Shown here piece by piece: positions 38,047-46,965 of a stretch of DNA of 64,000 bases. Source of the DNA: Niveispirillum lacus (lineage in GTDB: Bacteria; Pseudomonadota; Alphaproteobacteria; Azospirillales; Azospirillaceae); the NCBI RefSeq assembly GCF_002251795.1, contig NZ_NOXU01000019.1, forward strand, positions 1-64,000. The letters run 5' to 3'. Position 1 is the stretch's first letter. Each line of letters opens with the position of its first letter. The notes under the pieces were generated by a model, which had not been told where the DNA came from, searched no databases, and worked only from the letters and a program-made list of their open reading frames with translations. Position numbers and translations under genes: made by a program.

Positions 38047-38663
38047 CGTCACTACCGTTCCCTCCTGTGCTTTTGATCACGGACCGACACCAAGCCGACG
38101 GTGATCTGGTATCGGTGGTGGCGGCCTGTGTGGAGGCCGGCTGCCGCTGGGTCAGTCTGCGGGAGAAGGATCTGCCGCGGGACCAGCAATCCGCCCTGCT
38201 GATGCGGCTGCGCCCCGTGCTGGCGGGTGTCGGTGGCGTCTTGACCATCCATGGCGATCTCGCGCTGGGTAGCCTCTGTGATGGGGTGCATCTGTCTGAT
38301 GGAGCGGATATTGGCACGGCGCGGGCCATTCTGGGGCCTGATGCTTTTATCGGTGCCTCCTGTCATGACCGTGCCGGTGTGGCGGCGGCCGCCCGGGAAG
38401 GCGCGGATTACGCAACCTTGAGTCCGATTTTCCCGACGCCATCCAAGCCCGGCTATGGGCCGATACTGGGCCCTGCGTCCCTGACGGGCCTGCCATTGCC
38501 CACGTTGGCGTTAGGCGGGGTTGGGGCGGCCAATCTATCGACCTGCATCCACGCGGGCGCGGCGGGTGTGGCGGTGATGGGCGGTCCGATGCGTGATCCC
38601 AGCAGCATTCCGGGTCTGCTGTCTGCCTTGGCTGCGACGCGGGGCCGCAAGGCTGGCATTTGA
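38043..38663 (+). CDS. thiE: Thiamine phosphate synthase family protein (ThiE/TenI)
   Basis: A 206-residue TIM-barrel protein. It has [12 protein letters not shown] at the N-terminus, [18 protein letters not shown], the pyrophosphate-handling region [37 protein letters not shown], and the C-terminal phosphate loop [26 protein letters not shown]. ThiE joins HMP-pyrophosphate and thiazole phosphate; TenI, an aromatase, shares the fold. [18 protein letters not shown] fits both, so TenI is possible. GTG start at 38043 overlaps fmt as GTGA, giving translational coupling with a formylation gene. It is away from the thiO-S-G operon. Confidence 0.85.
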   Translation: MTSLPFPPVLLITDRHQADGDLVSVVAACVEAGCRWVSLREKDLPRDQQSALLMRLRPVLAGVGGVLTIHGDLALGSLCDGVHLSDGADIGTARAILGPDAFIGASCHDRAGVAAAAREGADYATLSPIFPTPSKPGYGPILGPASLTGLPLPTLALGGVGAANLSTCIHAGAAGVAVMGGPMRDPSSIPGLLSALAATRGRKAGI

Positions 38664-38721
38664 CCCGGGACCGGGTTCGACCCCATATCAGCCCATCCTT
38701 TCAGCCACTGAACAGCCTGTC

Positions 38722-39753
38722 ATGATCGCCGCCCCCGCCCATGGTTCCCGCGCCGTCGCCAACTGGTTGCTGTTTTGCGCCGGTATGGTCTTTGCCATGG
38801 CCATCATCGGTGCCATTACCCGGCTGACGGAAAGCGGCCTATCCATTACCGAATGGAAGCCGATCACAGGCGCGCTGCCCCCTCTAAACGAGGCGCAGTG
38901 GCTGGCAGAGTTTGAAAAGTACAAACAGATCCCCGAATACCAGATCTTAAATCGCGGGATGAGCCTGGAGGATTTTAAGTACATCTTCTTCTGGGAATGG
39001 TTCCATCGGCTATGGGGCCGGTTGATTGGCCTGGTCTTTGTCGTGCCGCTGATCTGGTTTGCTGTGAAGGGGCTGGTCACGCGCGCCATGCTGCCGGGCC
39101 TGATCGGCCTGTTTGTTCTGGGCGGGCTTCAGGGCTTTATCGGCTGGTTCATGGTACAGTCGGGACTGTCCGTGCGCACCGATGTCAGCCATTACCGGTT
39201 GGCCCTGCATCTTTCCATGGCTCTGATCCTCTATGCGCTGCTGATTCAGGCGGGCTTGGGTTTGCGCCATCCGGGAGCGGTCCACCGGCCTGACCGGTTG
39301 GCCCTGCGTCGCCATGGCTGGGTCTCTATGGCGATGGTGTCGTTGACAGTGGTATGGGGTGCCTTTGTGGCTGGGTTGGATGCCGGTTTTGCCTACAATA
39401 CATGGCCGCTGATGAATGGGGAGTTCGCACCGCCCGAGATGTGGACCCTGTCACCAACCTGGCTGAATCTCCTGGAAAACACTGCGGCGGTGCAGTTTGT
39501 GCATCGTTGGCTGGCCATCGCTACTGCGGCTGTCATCTTGGCCTATGCGTGGCGCATCGGACAGCGGGCTGACCTTCCGGATGTGGCTAAACGGTCGGCA
39601 CTGTGGCTGTCATTGGGTATCGGCGGGCAGGTGGTATTGGGCATCACCACTTTGCTGCACGCTGTGCCGGTCGCCCTCGGATCAGCCCACCAGGGTGGGG
39701 CGCTGGTGGTCATCGCGCTGCTGATCCGGTCAATCCATACATTGCGTCGGTAA
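38722..39753 (+). CDS. ctaA: Heme A synthase CtaA
   Basis: A 343-residue inner-membrane protein of the COX15/CtaA family, which oxidises the heme O methyl group to give heme A for aa3-type cytochrome oxidase. Eight hydrophobic segments are visible. Heme-ligand histidines lie in FFWEWFHRLWGRLIG, DVSHYRLALHLSMALILYAL, VQFVHRWLAIATA and LLHAVPVALGSAHQGGALVV. The N-terminal TRLTESGLSITEWKPITGA is the alphaproteobacterial/mitochondrial signature. ATG at 38722 gives a short cytoplasmic lead. It lies 58 bp past the thiE-like gene, followed by a strong terminator. Confidence 0.95.
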   Translation: MIAAPAHGSRAVANWLLFCAGMVFAMAIIGAITRLTESGLSITEWKPITGALPPLNEAQWLAEFEKYKQIPEYQILNRGMSLEDFKYIFFWEWFHRLWGRLIGLVFVVPLIWFAVKGLVTRAMLPGLIGLFVLGGLQGFIGWFMVQSGLSVRTDVSHYRLALHLSMALILYALLIQAGLGLRHPGAVHRPDRLALRRHGWVSMAMVSLTVVWGAFVAGLDAGFAYNTWPLMNGEFAPPEMWTLSPTWLNLLENTAAVQFVHRWLAIATAAVILAYAWRIGQRADLPDVAKRSALWLSLGIGGQVVLGITTLLHAVPVALGSAHQGGALVVIALLIRSIHTLRR

Positions 39754-39769
39754 GCCTCGGGTCAAAGAA

Positions 39770-39803
39770 AAAGCCCCCGCCGGCATGATCCGGCGGGGGC
39801 TTT
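39770..39803. terminator. Bidirectional intrinsic terminator between ctaA and the M3 peptidase
   Basis: An 11-bp perfect stem, GCCCCCGCCGG (39773-39783) with CCGGCGGGGGC (39790-39800), closes a CATGAT loop. TTT follows on the plus strand, and AAAGAAAAA just before gives TTTTTCTTT on the minus strand. It lies between two convergent genes and can end both, most clearly the minus-strand peptidase. Confidence 0.9.
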
Positions 39804-39818
39804 GAATGACGTCCAGCC

Positions 39819-42005
39819 TCAGTTTACACGGCTGCCAGTGCCCAGCAAACCCCGGTTGCGCAGCAAGGCCTCGACCTTCGGCGCGCGACCCCGGAAGGCG
39901 ATGTAGGCCTCCATCGGGTCTTTGGAGCCGCCAGCGCTGTATATTTCCTCGTAGAGTTTCTTCGCCAGCTTCGGATCAAAAATGTTGCCGGCCTCCGTGA
40001 AGGCGTCGAAACCGTCGGCATCCAGCACTTCCGCCCACATATAGCTGTAATAGCCGGCAGAATAGCCGTCGCCGGAGAAGATGTGACTGAAATGCGGACT
40101 ACGGTGACGCATGACGATTTCTTTTGGCATGCCCAGCTTGGCCAGTTCCTTGCGCTCAAACGTGTCCGGGTCCAGGTCCTTGGCGTCGGTCAGGCTATGG
40201 TAAGCCATATCGACCAGTGCCGATGAGGTGAAGGACACTGTAGCAAAACCCTGGTTGAAGGTCTGAGCGGCCAGGATTTTGTCCAGCAGCGCCTTGGGAA
40301 TCGGCTCCCCTGTCTTGTAATGCACGGCGAAGCGCTGCAGGATTTCGGGCTGTTCCACCCAATGTTCCAGCAACTGGGCAGGGAACTCCACAAAATCACG
40401 CAACACGGACGTACCCGACAGTTGCGGATAGGTCACGTTCGACAACATGCCATGCAAACCATGGCCGAACTCATGAAACAGCGTATTCGCATCATCGAAC
40501 GACAATAGGGTCGGTTGGCCTTCCGCACCCTTCGCGAAGTTATTGTTGTTCATGATAATGGGCGTCACTTTGCCCGACAGTTTTTCCTGTTCGCGCAACG
40601 ACGACATCCAGGCCCCGGATCGCTTGGACGGACGGGCGAAATTATCGCTGTAGAAGACAGCGACATGCTGGCCGCTCTTGTCCTTGACCTCATAGACTTT
40701 CACGTCGGGGTGATAGCGGGGCACATCCTTCAGCTCATGGAAGGTCACACCGAATAGCTGATTGGCGGTGAAGAACACCGCTTCCATCATCTTGTCGAGC
40801 TGGAAATACGGCTTGATCTCCTCCTCGTTCAGGTCGTACTTCGCCTTGCGCACCTTCTCGGCGTAGTAATACCAGTCCCAGGGCGCGATCTCGATGTTCT
40901 GGCCTTCGCTGGCCGCCATCTTGGCCAGATCGTCCTTTTCCTCCGCCGCGCGCACCTTCGCAGGCTCCCACACTTGCAAAAGCAGGTCTGTGGCGGCCTG
41001 CGGGGTCTTGGCCATCGTGTCGGCCAGCTTGTAGTCGGCAAAGGTTTTATAGCCCAGAAGGTTCGCGCGCTCGATACGCAGCTGCACGATCTCCTTGATG
41101 ATGGCGTTGTTGTCCTGGGCATCGCCATTGTCACCGCGGGCGACCCAGGCCTTCCAGGCCTGTTCGCGCAACGCGCGGTTGGCGGAGAAAGTGAGGAACG
41201 GTTCGATCGAGGACCGCGACAGGGTGATGACATATTTGCCGTCTTCCCCGCGCTCCTTGGCGGCCTGGGCCGCGGCGGCGCGTACAAATTCAGGCAGACC
41301 GGCCAGATCAGATTCACTGGTCAGGACCAGCTTGTATTCCTTCTCATCGGCCAGGACGTTCTGGCTGAACTGGGTGGACAGGACAGCCAGACGCTGAAGG
41401 ACGGTGGCCATCCGCTCGCGGTCCTTGCCCTCCAACTTGGCACCAGCACGCACGAATTCGGTGTGATAGCGTTCCAGAACGCGCGCCTGTTCTTTGGTCA
41501 GTTTCAGGCTGTCACGCTGGGCATAGAGCGCATCGATACGCGCGAATAAGGCGGCATTCAGGTTGATGGCGTTGCTGTGGGCGGCCATCACCGGTGCCAT
41601 TTCGCGCTGGATTTTCTGCAACTGGTCATTGGTGTTGGAGGCCGTCAGGCTGCCGAACACGCGGGCGACCGTGCCCAGCATCTGGCCGCTCTTTTCCAGG
41701 GCGTCGATGGTGTTGGCGAAGGTCGGTGCATCCTTGTTGTCGGTGATCGACTTGATCTCTGCCAGATGGTCAGCCATGGCCTTTTCGTAGGCTGGCTTGA
41801 AGTGTTCCGGCTTGATCGCGTCATAGGGCGGGACACCAAAGCGGGTGTTCCATTTATGGAAAAAAGGATTGTCGCTGGTCACCTTGTCGGTCTCCGCCTG
41901 CGCCACCTGGATGGTCGCGTCCGCTGCCAGGGCCGTTACAGGGCCCATTGCCCCGGCCATGGCCAGGATCAGGGCCGAAGCCCCGCACTTCAACACCGTC
42001 TTCAC
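39819..42005 (-). CDS. M3 family metallopeptidase (peptidyl-dipeptidase Dcp-like), secreted
   Basis: A 728-residue zinc peptidase. The hydrophobic signal KCGASALILAMAGAMGPVTALAA is followed by a mature chain beginning near DATIQVAQAETDK. The zinc motif LFHEFGHGLHGM lies near residue 495 with the third ligand Glu about 25 residues on, as in thimet-oligopeptidase/Dcp enzymes that remove dipeptides from C-termini. GTG at 42005 is preferred because AAGGGGA lies upstream at ideal spacing and leaves a proper signal peptide; the frame also has an ATG at 42050. It is transcribed alone and ends in the bidirectional terminator. Confidence 0.92.
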   Translation of the reverse strand: MKTVLKCGASALILAMAGAMGPVTALAADATIQVAQAETDKVTSDNPFFHKWNTRFGVPPYDAIKPEHFKPAYEKAMADHLAEIKSITDNKDAPTFANTIDALEKSGQMLGTVARVFGSLTASNTNDQLQKIQREMAPVMAAHSNAINLNAALFARIDALYAQRDSLKLTKEQARVLERYHTEFVRAGAKLEGKDRERMATVLQRLAVLSTQFSQNVLADEKEYKLVLTSESDLAGLPEFVRAAAAQAAKERGEDGKYVITLSRSSIEPFLTFSANRALREQAWKAWVARGDNGDAQDNNAIIKEIVQLRIERANLLGYKTFADYKLADTMAKTPQAATDLLLQVWEPAKVRAAEEKDDLAKMAASEGQNIEIAPWDWYYYAEKVRKAKYDLNEEEIKPYFQLDKMMEAVFFTANQLFGVTFHELKDVPRYHPDVKVYEVKDKSGQHVAVFYSDNFARPSKRSGAWMSSLREQEKLSGKVTPIIMNNNNFAKGAEGQPTLLSFDDANTLFHEFGHGLHGMLSNVTYPQLSGTSVLRDFVEFPAQLLEHWVEQPEILQRFAVHYKTGEPIPKALLDKILAAQTFNQGFATVSFTSSALVDMAYHSLTDAKDLDPDTFERKELAKLGMPKEIVMRHRSPHFSHIFSGDGYSAGYYSYMWAEVLDADGFDAFTEAGNIFDPKLAKKLYEEIYSAGGSKDPMEAYIAFRGRAPKVEALLRNRGLLGTGSRVN

Positions 42006-42211
42006 TGCCTGTCCCCTTAATTTGTTCCAAGGGATTGTCCGAACTGTCATGGGTCCGCCATCGGGCGCCGGCTGACAAGGGGCGAAACATTTCCGTTACA
42101 ATGCGCGTTTATCACGTCCCGCATTGTCGTGGATCATGGCGAACGAGGGCTGGTCGGCTCACCTAATCGTTGTTTACACTAGCCCCCCGTCTCCTCAATG
42201 TCGGATGCCCA

Positions 42212-43009
42212 ATGACCGCTGCCTCCACCACCTACCCTCGTCTGGCCGACCTTGACATGAAGGCCCATCGCTATGCTGACAAGGGGGCCTACCAGAAGGA
42301 ACTGGAAAAACTGCAGGAGACCATCCTGCATGTTCAGCAGGCCTATTGGCATGCCAAGCGCCGGGCCATCATCGTCTTCGAGGGCTGGGATGCCGCCGGC
42401 AAGGGCGGGGCGATCCGCCGTTTAACGGAAAATCTTGACCCCAGAGGTGTCCATGTCTGGCCGATTGCGGCACCGACCGCCGCAGAGCAGGGCCGGCATT
42501 ATCTGTGGCGCTTTTGGCAACGCCTGCCGGAGCCTGGTACTTTTGCGATCTTCGACCGTTCTTGGTACGGCCGTGTCCTGGTGGAGCGGGTGGAGGCTTT
42601 TGCCAAGCCGCACGAATGGCGTCGCGCTTATGATGAAATCAACGAGTTCGAACGGCTTCTAACCGATGATGGTGTGCGCATCGTGAAGCTGTTCCTGCAT
42701 CTCTCCCCCCAAGAGCAGTTGGAGCGATTCAAGGAAAGGCTGAACAATCCATACAAGCGCTGGAAACTGACAGCGGAGGATCTGCGCAATCGCGACAGGC
42801 GCGGTGCATACGAGCAGGCCATCGATGAGATGTTTGCCAGGACCAGTACGGATCGGGCGCCATGGGCGCTGATCCCGGCGGATGCTAAATGGCATGCGCG
42901 CGTCGCGGTTTTGCGCCATGTGGTCTCCGCTCTGGCTGAGGGCGTGGATATTACGCCACCGCCGCTTGACCCTTTGGTCAAGGACCAGTTGGAGAAATTA
43001 TTGAAGTAA
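42212..43009 (+). CDS. ppk2: Polyphosphate kinase 2 family protein
   Basis: A 265-residue enzyme that exchanges phosphate between polyphosphate and nucleotides. Walker A appears as FEGWDAAGKGGAIRRL near residue 56; the second motif FDRSWYGRVLVERVEAFA near 110 carries the Walker B Asp. KLFLHLSPQEQLERFKER and NPYKRWKLTAEDLRNRD form the lid and C-terminal region. The single-domain length fits class I or III PPK2. ATG at 42212 gives the usual lead; the frame stays open further upstream. It converges on the histidine kinase gene with a 5-bp gap. Confidence 0.93.
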   Translation: MTAASTTYPRLADLDMKAHRYADKGAYQKELEKLQETILHVQQAYWHAKRRAIIVFEGWDAAGKGGAIRRLTENLDPRGVHVWPIAAPTAAEQGRHYLWRFWQRLPEPGTFAIFDRSWYGRVLVERVEAFAKPHEWRRAYDEINEFERLLTDDGVRIVKLFLHLSPQEQLERFKERLNNPYKRWKLTAEDLRNRDRRGAYEQAIDEMFARTSTDRAPWALIPADAKWHARVAVLRHVVSALAEGVDITPPPLDPLVKDQLEKLLK

Positions 43010-43014
43010 TTGTG

Positions 43015-45309
43015 TTACTCAGCAGCCGCCCGACTGCGGGGCAGACGGGTCTGGGCGTCTGCCAGAATGGCGTCCATCGCAGCCAGGGCAGTGTTGATCG
43101 GTTGACCGGGGCGTAGCAGGCTTAGGCAATCGCGCAGGGCCTGCGCATCGGCCGGGAATCCGACACTGTCCAGCCCGTCGGCCATTCGTAGCGCCAACCG
43201 CCGGATACTCTGCATATCCGGGTCACTGTCACTGTTGGCCGGGTGCAATGCCCGCCTGGCATCCGCTACGTTTTGAGCGGCCAGGGACAGCAGACCGTCG
43301 ACCGCCGGCCCGCCCAGTCGCCCCCGCAAGGCTCCCATCGGCCCGGTGTCAGTCGGGCGTAGCGGCATCCCAGGGGAGGGTTCTGCCGGCGCGCCGGGCA
43401 ATGCCACAGCCCCCACGCCGTCGGGCGGCATGATCCGGGACAAGGTGTCCAGCAACTCTTCCAGCCGGATTGGTTTGGCGATGAACCCCTGCATGCCCAC
43501 GGCCCGGCTGCGGGAGACGGTTTCAGGCAGGACATTGGCTGTCAGGGCCACGACGGGCACGGTGGACATTGGCCCGCGGCTTTCTCTGAGGCGCGCCGTA
43601 GTCTCGAACCCATCCATGCCGGGCATGCCGATATCCATGAGCACCAACCGCACCCGCTGTTCCGCCAGGATGGTCAGGGCGGTCTCCCCATCCTCGGCGG
43701 TAATGACCTGGACGCCTTGGCGGGTCAGCAACTGGCTGGCAACAAACTGATTGACGCTGTCATCCTCCACCAGCAGCACCAGCGGCCGGCTTGTCCAGTA
43801 GGGCAGCAGCCGGGCGGAACCACTCGGTGCCTGAGCGGGGGCCGTGGCCAGCGGCATGGGCAAGTCAACGGTGAAAACCGTGCCATGGCCCAGCGCACTC
43901 TCCACCTGTATTTGACCGCCCATCATGCCCACCAGCCGTTTGCAGATGGCAAGCCCCAGCCCGACGCCGCCATAGCGACGATTATCCCCGCCCTCGGCCT
44001 GGTAAAAGGCATCGAAGACGTGAGGCAATTTGGTGGGTGGGATACCGATCCCGGTATCGGCCACTGTGATGCGCACAAGGGCGGCACCGGGTGTGGCGCT
44101 GGCATGACCGAAGCTGGGCGCTTGCCGCACGGCCACCACCTTGATGCCGCCCCGTTCAGTGAACTTGATGGCGTTGCCGATCAGGTTCAGCAATATCTGG
44201 CGCAGGCGTGCCGCATCAACACTGACATGGCGGGGAACGTCCGGAGCGATGGACAGTTCAAGGGTCAATCCGCTGGCAGCAGCCCGGCCTGCCATCAGAT
44301 CAATGGCATCATGCAGACGCTGATGCAGGTCCATGGGTTGCGGCAAAAGGGACAGGTGTCCAGCCTCAATCCGGGTGATGTCCAGAAGATCATCCAGCAG
44401 CGCCAACATGGACTGACCGGCCTTCTCCATCACCTCCAGCACTTTTCCTTGTGGGGAAGCGGGGTCGGGACATCCCTGGCCATTCAGGATTTCCAGCCCC
44501 CCCATCATTGCGTTGATCGGGGTCCGGATCTCGTGGCTGACGGCAGCCAGGAAAACCGATTTGGCCCGGTTGGCAGCGTCGGCTGTCTGTGCGGCTTGAT
44601 CGCGCTCGCGGGCCACGCGCCCATTCTCCGCCGCTTCCGTTTCCAGCCGGCGCTGAAGATAATCGTTGGTCAAGGCCATGACGGCCATGCAGCCAGCTAC
44701 CAGTCCGACAATCGCCATGATGAAGTTGAGACTGGCCCCTGGATTGGGGGAGAAGAAGCCGCCACCATCCTGGCGGATCAGGATATCGACCATACGGGCT
44801 GTCAGCACGATGGCCATCATGGTGAAGACCAGAGTGACCACCACCCATAGTCTTGGCGCCACTAAACGACCCTGTCGCCAGCTTTCATAGGCGATCGTCA
44901 GCTTGATACCGACCAGCCAGATAGTGCCTACAAGAGAGCGCAGAATGATGTCGTCGCGGTTCAGGACATCGTAAACCATCACCGACATCAAGATAGCGAG
45001 GGTGACGATCGGGACAGTCGCGCGTAGTGGCCGACCGCAGAACCGTCGAATACCCAAAAGCATCAGTACATGGGCGAATCCGATGCCGCTATTGCCCAGC
45101 ATGACGGATAGCCACAAGGGAAAATACTCCCGTGCTGCCAGTGCCGCGACCCCTGTTGCTCCCATGACGACGCCACCGGTCAGCAGGCCTAAGCCTGGGA
45201 TCGTCCGCTGTCGCCACCAATAAACGCCAAGTGAGAAGGCCAGCCCCGTTGCTACGGCAGCGAAGGTGACCAGCAAGGTCATGATATCCAGTTGACCCAG
45301 GATTTCCAT
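43015..45309 (-). CDS. Hybrid sensor histidine kinase with receiver and degenerate Hpt-like tail
   Basis: About 764 residues. Seven or eight hydrophobic segments in the first ~215 residues form a membrane sensor of unknown signal. A short coiled coil leads to HisKA (AAVSHEIRTPINAMM, phospho-His ~259), then HATPase with GNAIKFTERG, DTGIGIPPTKLPHVFDAFYQ and GVGLGLAI. The receiver is LVLLVEDDSVNQFVAS with phospho-Asp ~559 in LVLMDIGMPG. The last ~130 residues look like an Hpt bundle, but the expected histidine is Arg in IRRLALRMADGLDSVGF. ATG at 45309 has GGGGAA at good spacing; GTG at 45342 is the alternative. No partner response regulator lies next to it on the same strand. Confidence 0.9.
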   Translation of the reverse strand: MEILGQLDIMTLLVTFAAVATGLAFSLGVYWWRQRTIPGLGLLTGGVVMGATGVAALAAREYFPLWLSVMLGNSGIGFAHVLMLLGIRRFCGRPLRATVPIVTLAILMSVMVYDVLNRDDIILRSLVGTIWLVGIKLTIAYESWRQGRLVAPRLWVVVTLVFTMMAIVLTARMVDILIRQDGGGFFSPNPGASLNFIMAIVGLVAGCMAVMALTNDYLQRRLETEAAENGRVARERDQAAQTADAANRAKSVFLAAVSHEIRTPINAMMGGLEILNGQGCPDPASPQGKVLEVMEKAGQSMLALLDDLLDITRIEAGHLSLLPQPMDLHQRLHDAIDLMAGRAAASGLTLELSIAPDVPRHVSVDAARLRQILLNLIGNAIKFTERGGIKVVAVRQAPSFGHASATPGAALVRITVADTGIGIPPTKLPHVFDAFYQAEGGDNRRYGGVGLGLAICKRLVGMMGGQIQVESALGHGTVFTVDLPMPLATAPAQAPSGSARLLPYWTSRPLVLLVEDDSVNQFVASQLLTRQGVQVITAEDGETALTILAEQRVRLVLMDIGMPGMDGFETTARLRESRGPMSTVPVVALTANVLPETVSRSRAVGMQGFIAKPIRLEELLDTLSRIMPPDGVGAVALPGAPAEPSPGMPLRPTDTGPMGALRGRLGGPAVDGLLSLAAQNVADARRALHPANSDSDPDMQSIRRLALRMADGLDSVGFPADAQALRDCLSLLRPGQPINTALAAMDAILADAQTRLPRSRAAAE

Positions 45310-45567
45310 GGCGCATTCCCCGGCCGGGTGGGCCACCGTCACTTGCTTCTTTCAACCATGATGCTGGGCCATTGTCACGGGGATTGGTGGTGTGGGCCAA
45401 TCGGCGGTACCCCTTTCAGGCCAAGCAAACACAAAAGTAGGGGACCTGAATGGCCCCAGCACCGCCATTTTTTGGCCCCGCGTGTGCCATCGCTGAGGGG
45501 CATCTATTGCTCATGAGAGATGTCGGCGGCGGCGGAGGCCGACGAACCGCAATAATGGAGCAAGCCC

Positions 45568-45954
45568 ATGTCGCTCAGCGGCACGACCTCTGCTGCATCG
45601 ACCTCGCCCCAGGGGTCGACTGGTAGTTCCTCTCCTTCTGCTTTGGTGCGGGGTGATCTGCATTTGCGCTTCGATGCGGGTTGCGTCCTTTGGCGCGGCA
45701 GGGCGGTGCCGGTGACCGCTACAGAATTGAAAATGCTGCATGTGCTGGCCCGGACACCGGGCGCGGCGGTTGGGTATCGTGAACTTTATGACCTGGTCCA
45801 CGGGCCTGGCTTCATGGCGGGCAAGGGCAAAGCCGGCTATCGCACCAATGTCCGCGCCTTTATCAAGCGTATTCGGCGGAAATTCCGTGATGTGGATCAG
45901 GGGTTTGACGCCATCGGCAACGACCCCGGCACAGGGTATCTCTGGCGCGTGTGA
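45568..45954 (+). CDS. Orphan OmpR/PhoB-type winged-helix DNA-binding protein
   Basis: A 128-residue protein. The first ~27 residues are Ser/Thr-rich and probably disordered. The remainder is a stand-alone OmpR-type winged helix: LHLRFDAGCVLWRGRAVPVT, ATELKMLHVLARTPGAAVGY, NVRAFIKRIRRKFRDVD, and the closing wing GFDAIGNDPGTGYLWRV. The receiver usually attached is missing. GGAG precedes ATG at 45568. It is 258 bp past, and divergent from, the hybrid kinase, and 96 bp before two CPBP membrane proteases in the same direction. It could be a regulator controlled by protein partners rather than phosphorylation (inference). Confidence 0.82.
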   Translation: MSLSGTTSAASTSPQGSTGSSSPSALVRGDLHLRFDAGCVLWRGRAVPVTATELKMLHVLARTPGAAVGYRELYDLVHGPGFMAGKGKAGYRTNVRAFIKRIRRKFRDVDQGFDAIGNDPGTGYLWRV

Positions 45955-46050
45955 CGGCCGGTTGAGCCTGCTGTGAGCAGAAAAGTGCCGCCGCTTGCGT
46001 GCTGCCACCGCCTGCGGGTACACCGAAGGACGGGATAGCGGACGGAAGGC

Positions 46051-46965
46051 ATGATGGCACAGGGGGGCGAAGGTCTGGGCTGGCGACCTGTGCCGGTCCA
46101 TCTGGTCGGCGTGCATCTTGGCCTGCCTTTCCGCCACTATCTGGTGGGCATGGTGGCGCTGGGCCTTCTGGTGTTCCCTGTCGCCTGGGTTGCGGGCGGG
46201 TTGTCGGAAACGATCAGCCTGTCGTTGGGATGGGCTGAGGGAGACCCTGCCATCCGCCGCATTACCAATCTGCTGGCCCTGGCGGCGATCATCGGGGTCC
46301 TGTGTGTTGTCGTAAACATGCAGGGCCGTTCGCTGATGAGTGTCGTTGCCCCGCAGCAGCATTTGGATCTGGGCATGATGGCCCGGTCCGCCGCCATATA
46401 TACGCTTGCCTTCACACCCGTCATCATCATAGCCGTGATGAGCGGTCAGTTGACCCTCGGCAACTGGCAAGCGGCGCTGCTACTCTTACCCATGATGCTG
46501 GTGCTGGTCGCCCTGCAGGCAACAGCGGAGGAAATGGTCTGCCGGGGCTATATGGCCCAGGGTTTTCAGGTTCTATTCGGGCATGCTGTCCTGGCCGCCA
46601 TGCCGGTCGCCGTGATTTTCCTGCTGCTGCATGATACCGGCGCTTGGGATCAGGGGTGGGACCGCAAGGCCAACATTCTGATGATCAGCCTGGCCTTATC
46701 CTGGCTGACCACGTGGGCGGGCCGTCTGGAGCCTGCGATGGGTGTGCATTTTGCCCATAACATGATCGTTTTTACCCTCGCGGCACGACCGGACCACGGG
46801 CTGCCGTCCGTCAGCGGGGTGGCCGGGGACGTGCCTGACCAACCCTTTGATCCCGATGCTTTTCTGGCTCAGATTCTGGTCTATGGCGCGGTTTGTGCCA
46901 ATTACTGGTTCATTGGCTTGCGCACTGGATTTGTTGCCAGCCGGTGGCGGGATAAAGCCGAATGA
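46051..46965 (+). CDS. CPBP family intramembrane metalloprotease (first of a pair)
   Basis: A 304-residue membrane protein with about eight hydrophobic segments. The CPBP/Abi motifs are present: motif 1 ATAEEMVCRGYMAQG (EExxxR) near residue 166, motif 2 His in IFLLLHDTGAW near 193, and motif 3 MGVHFAHNMIVF (HxxxN) near 232. The family includes Rce1-like glutamic/metal-dependent CaaX proteases and bacteriocin self-immunity proteins. It overlaps the next gene, a related CPBP protein, by four bases (ATGA). The substrate is unknown. Confidence 0.87.
   Translation: MMAQGGEGLGWRPVPVHLVGVHLGLPFRHYLVGMVALGLLVFPVAWVAGGLSETISLSLGWAEGDPAIRRITNLLALAAIIGVLCVVVNMQGRSLMSVVAPQQHLDLGMMARSAAIYTLAFTPVIIIAVMSGQLTLGNWQAALLLLPMMLVLVALQATAEEMVCRGYMAQGFQVLFGHAVLAAMPVAVIFLLLHDTGAWDQGWDRKANILMISLALSWLTTWAGRLEPAMGVHFAHNMIVFTLAARPDHGLPSVSGVAGDVPDQPFDPDAFLAQILVYGAVCANYWFIGLRTGFVASRWRDKAE

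Noticed and set aside
38655-38700. GGTTCGA-containing stretch resembling a tRNA T-arm
   Set aside because: No cloverleaf could be drawn around it; it is a chance match between thiE and ctaA.
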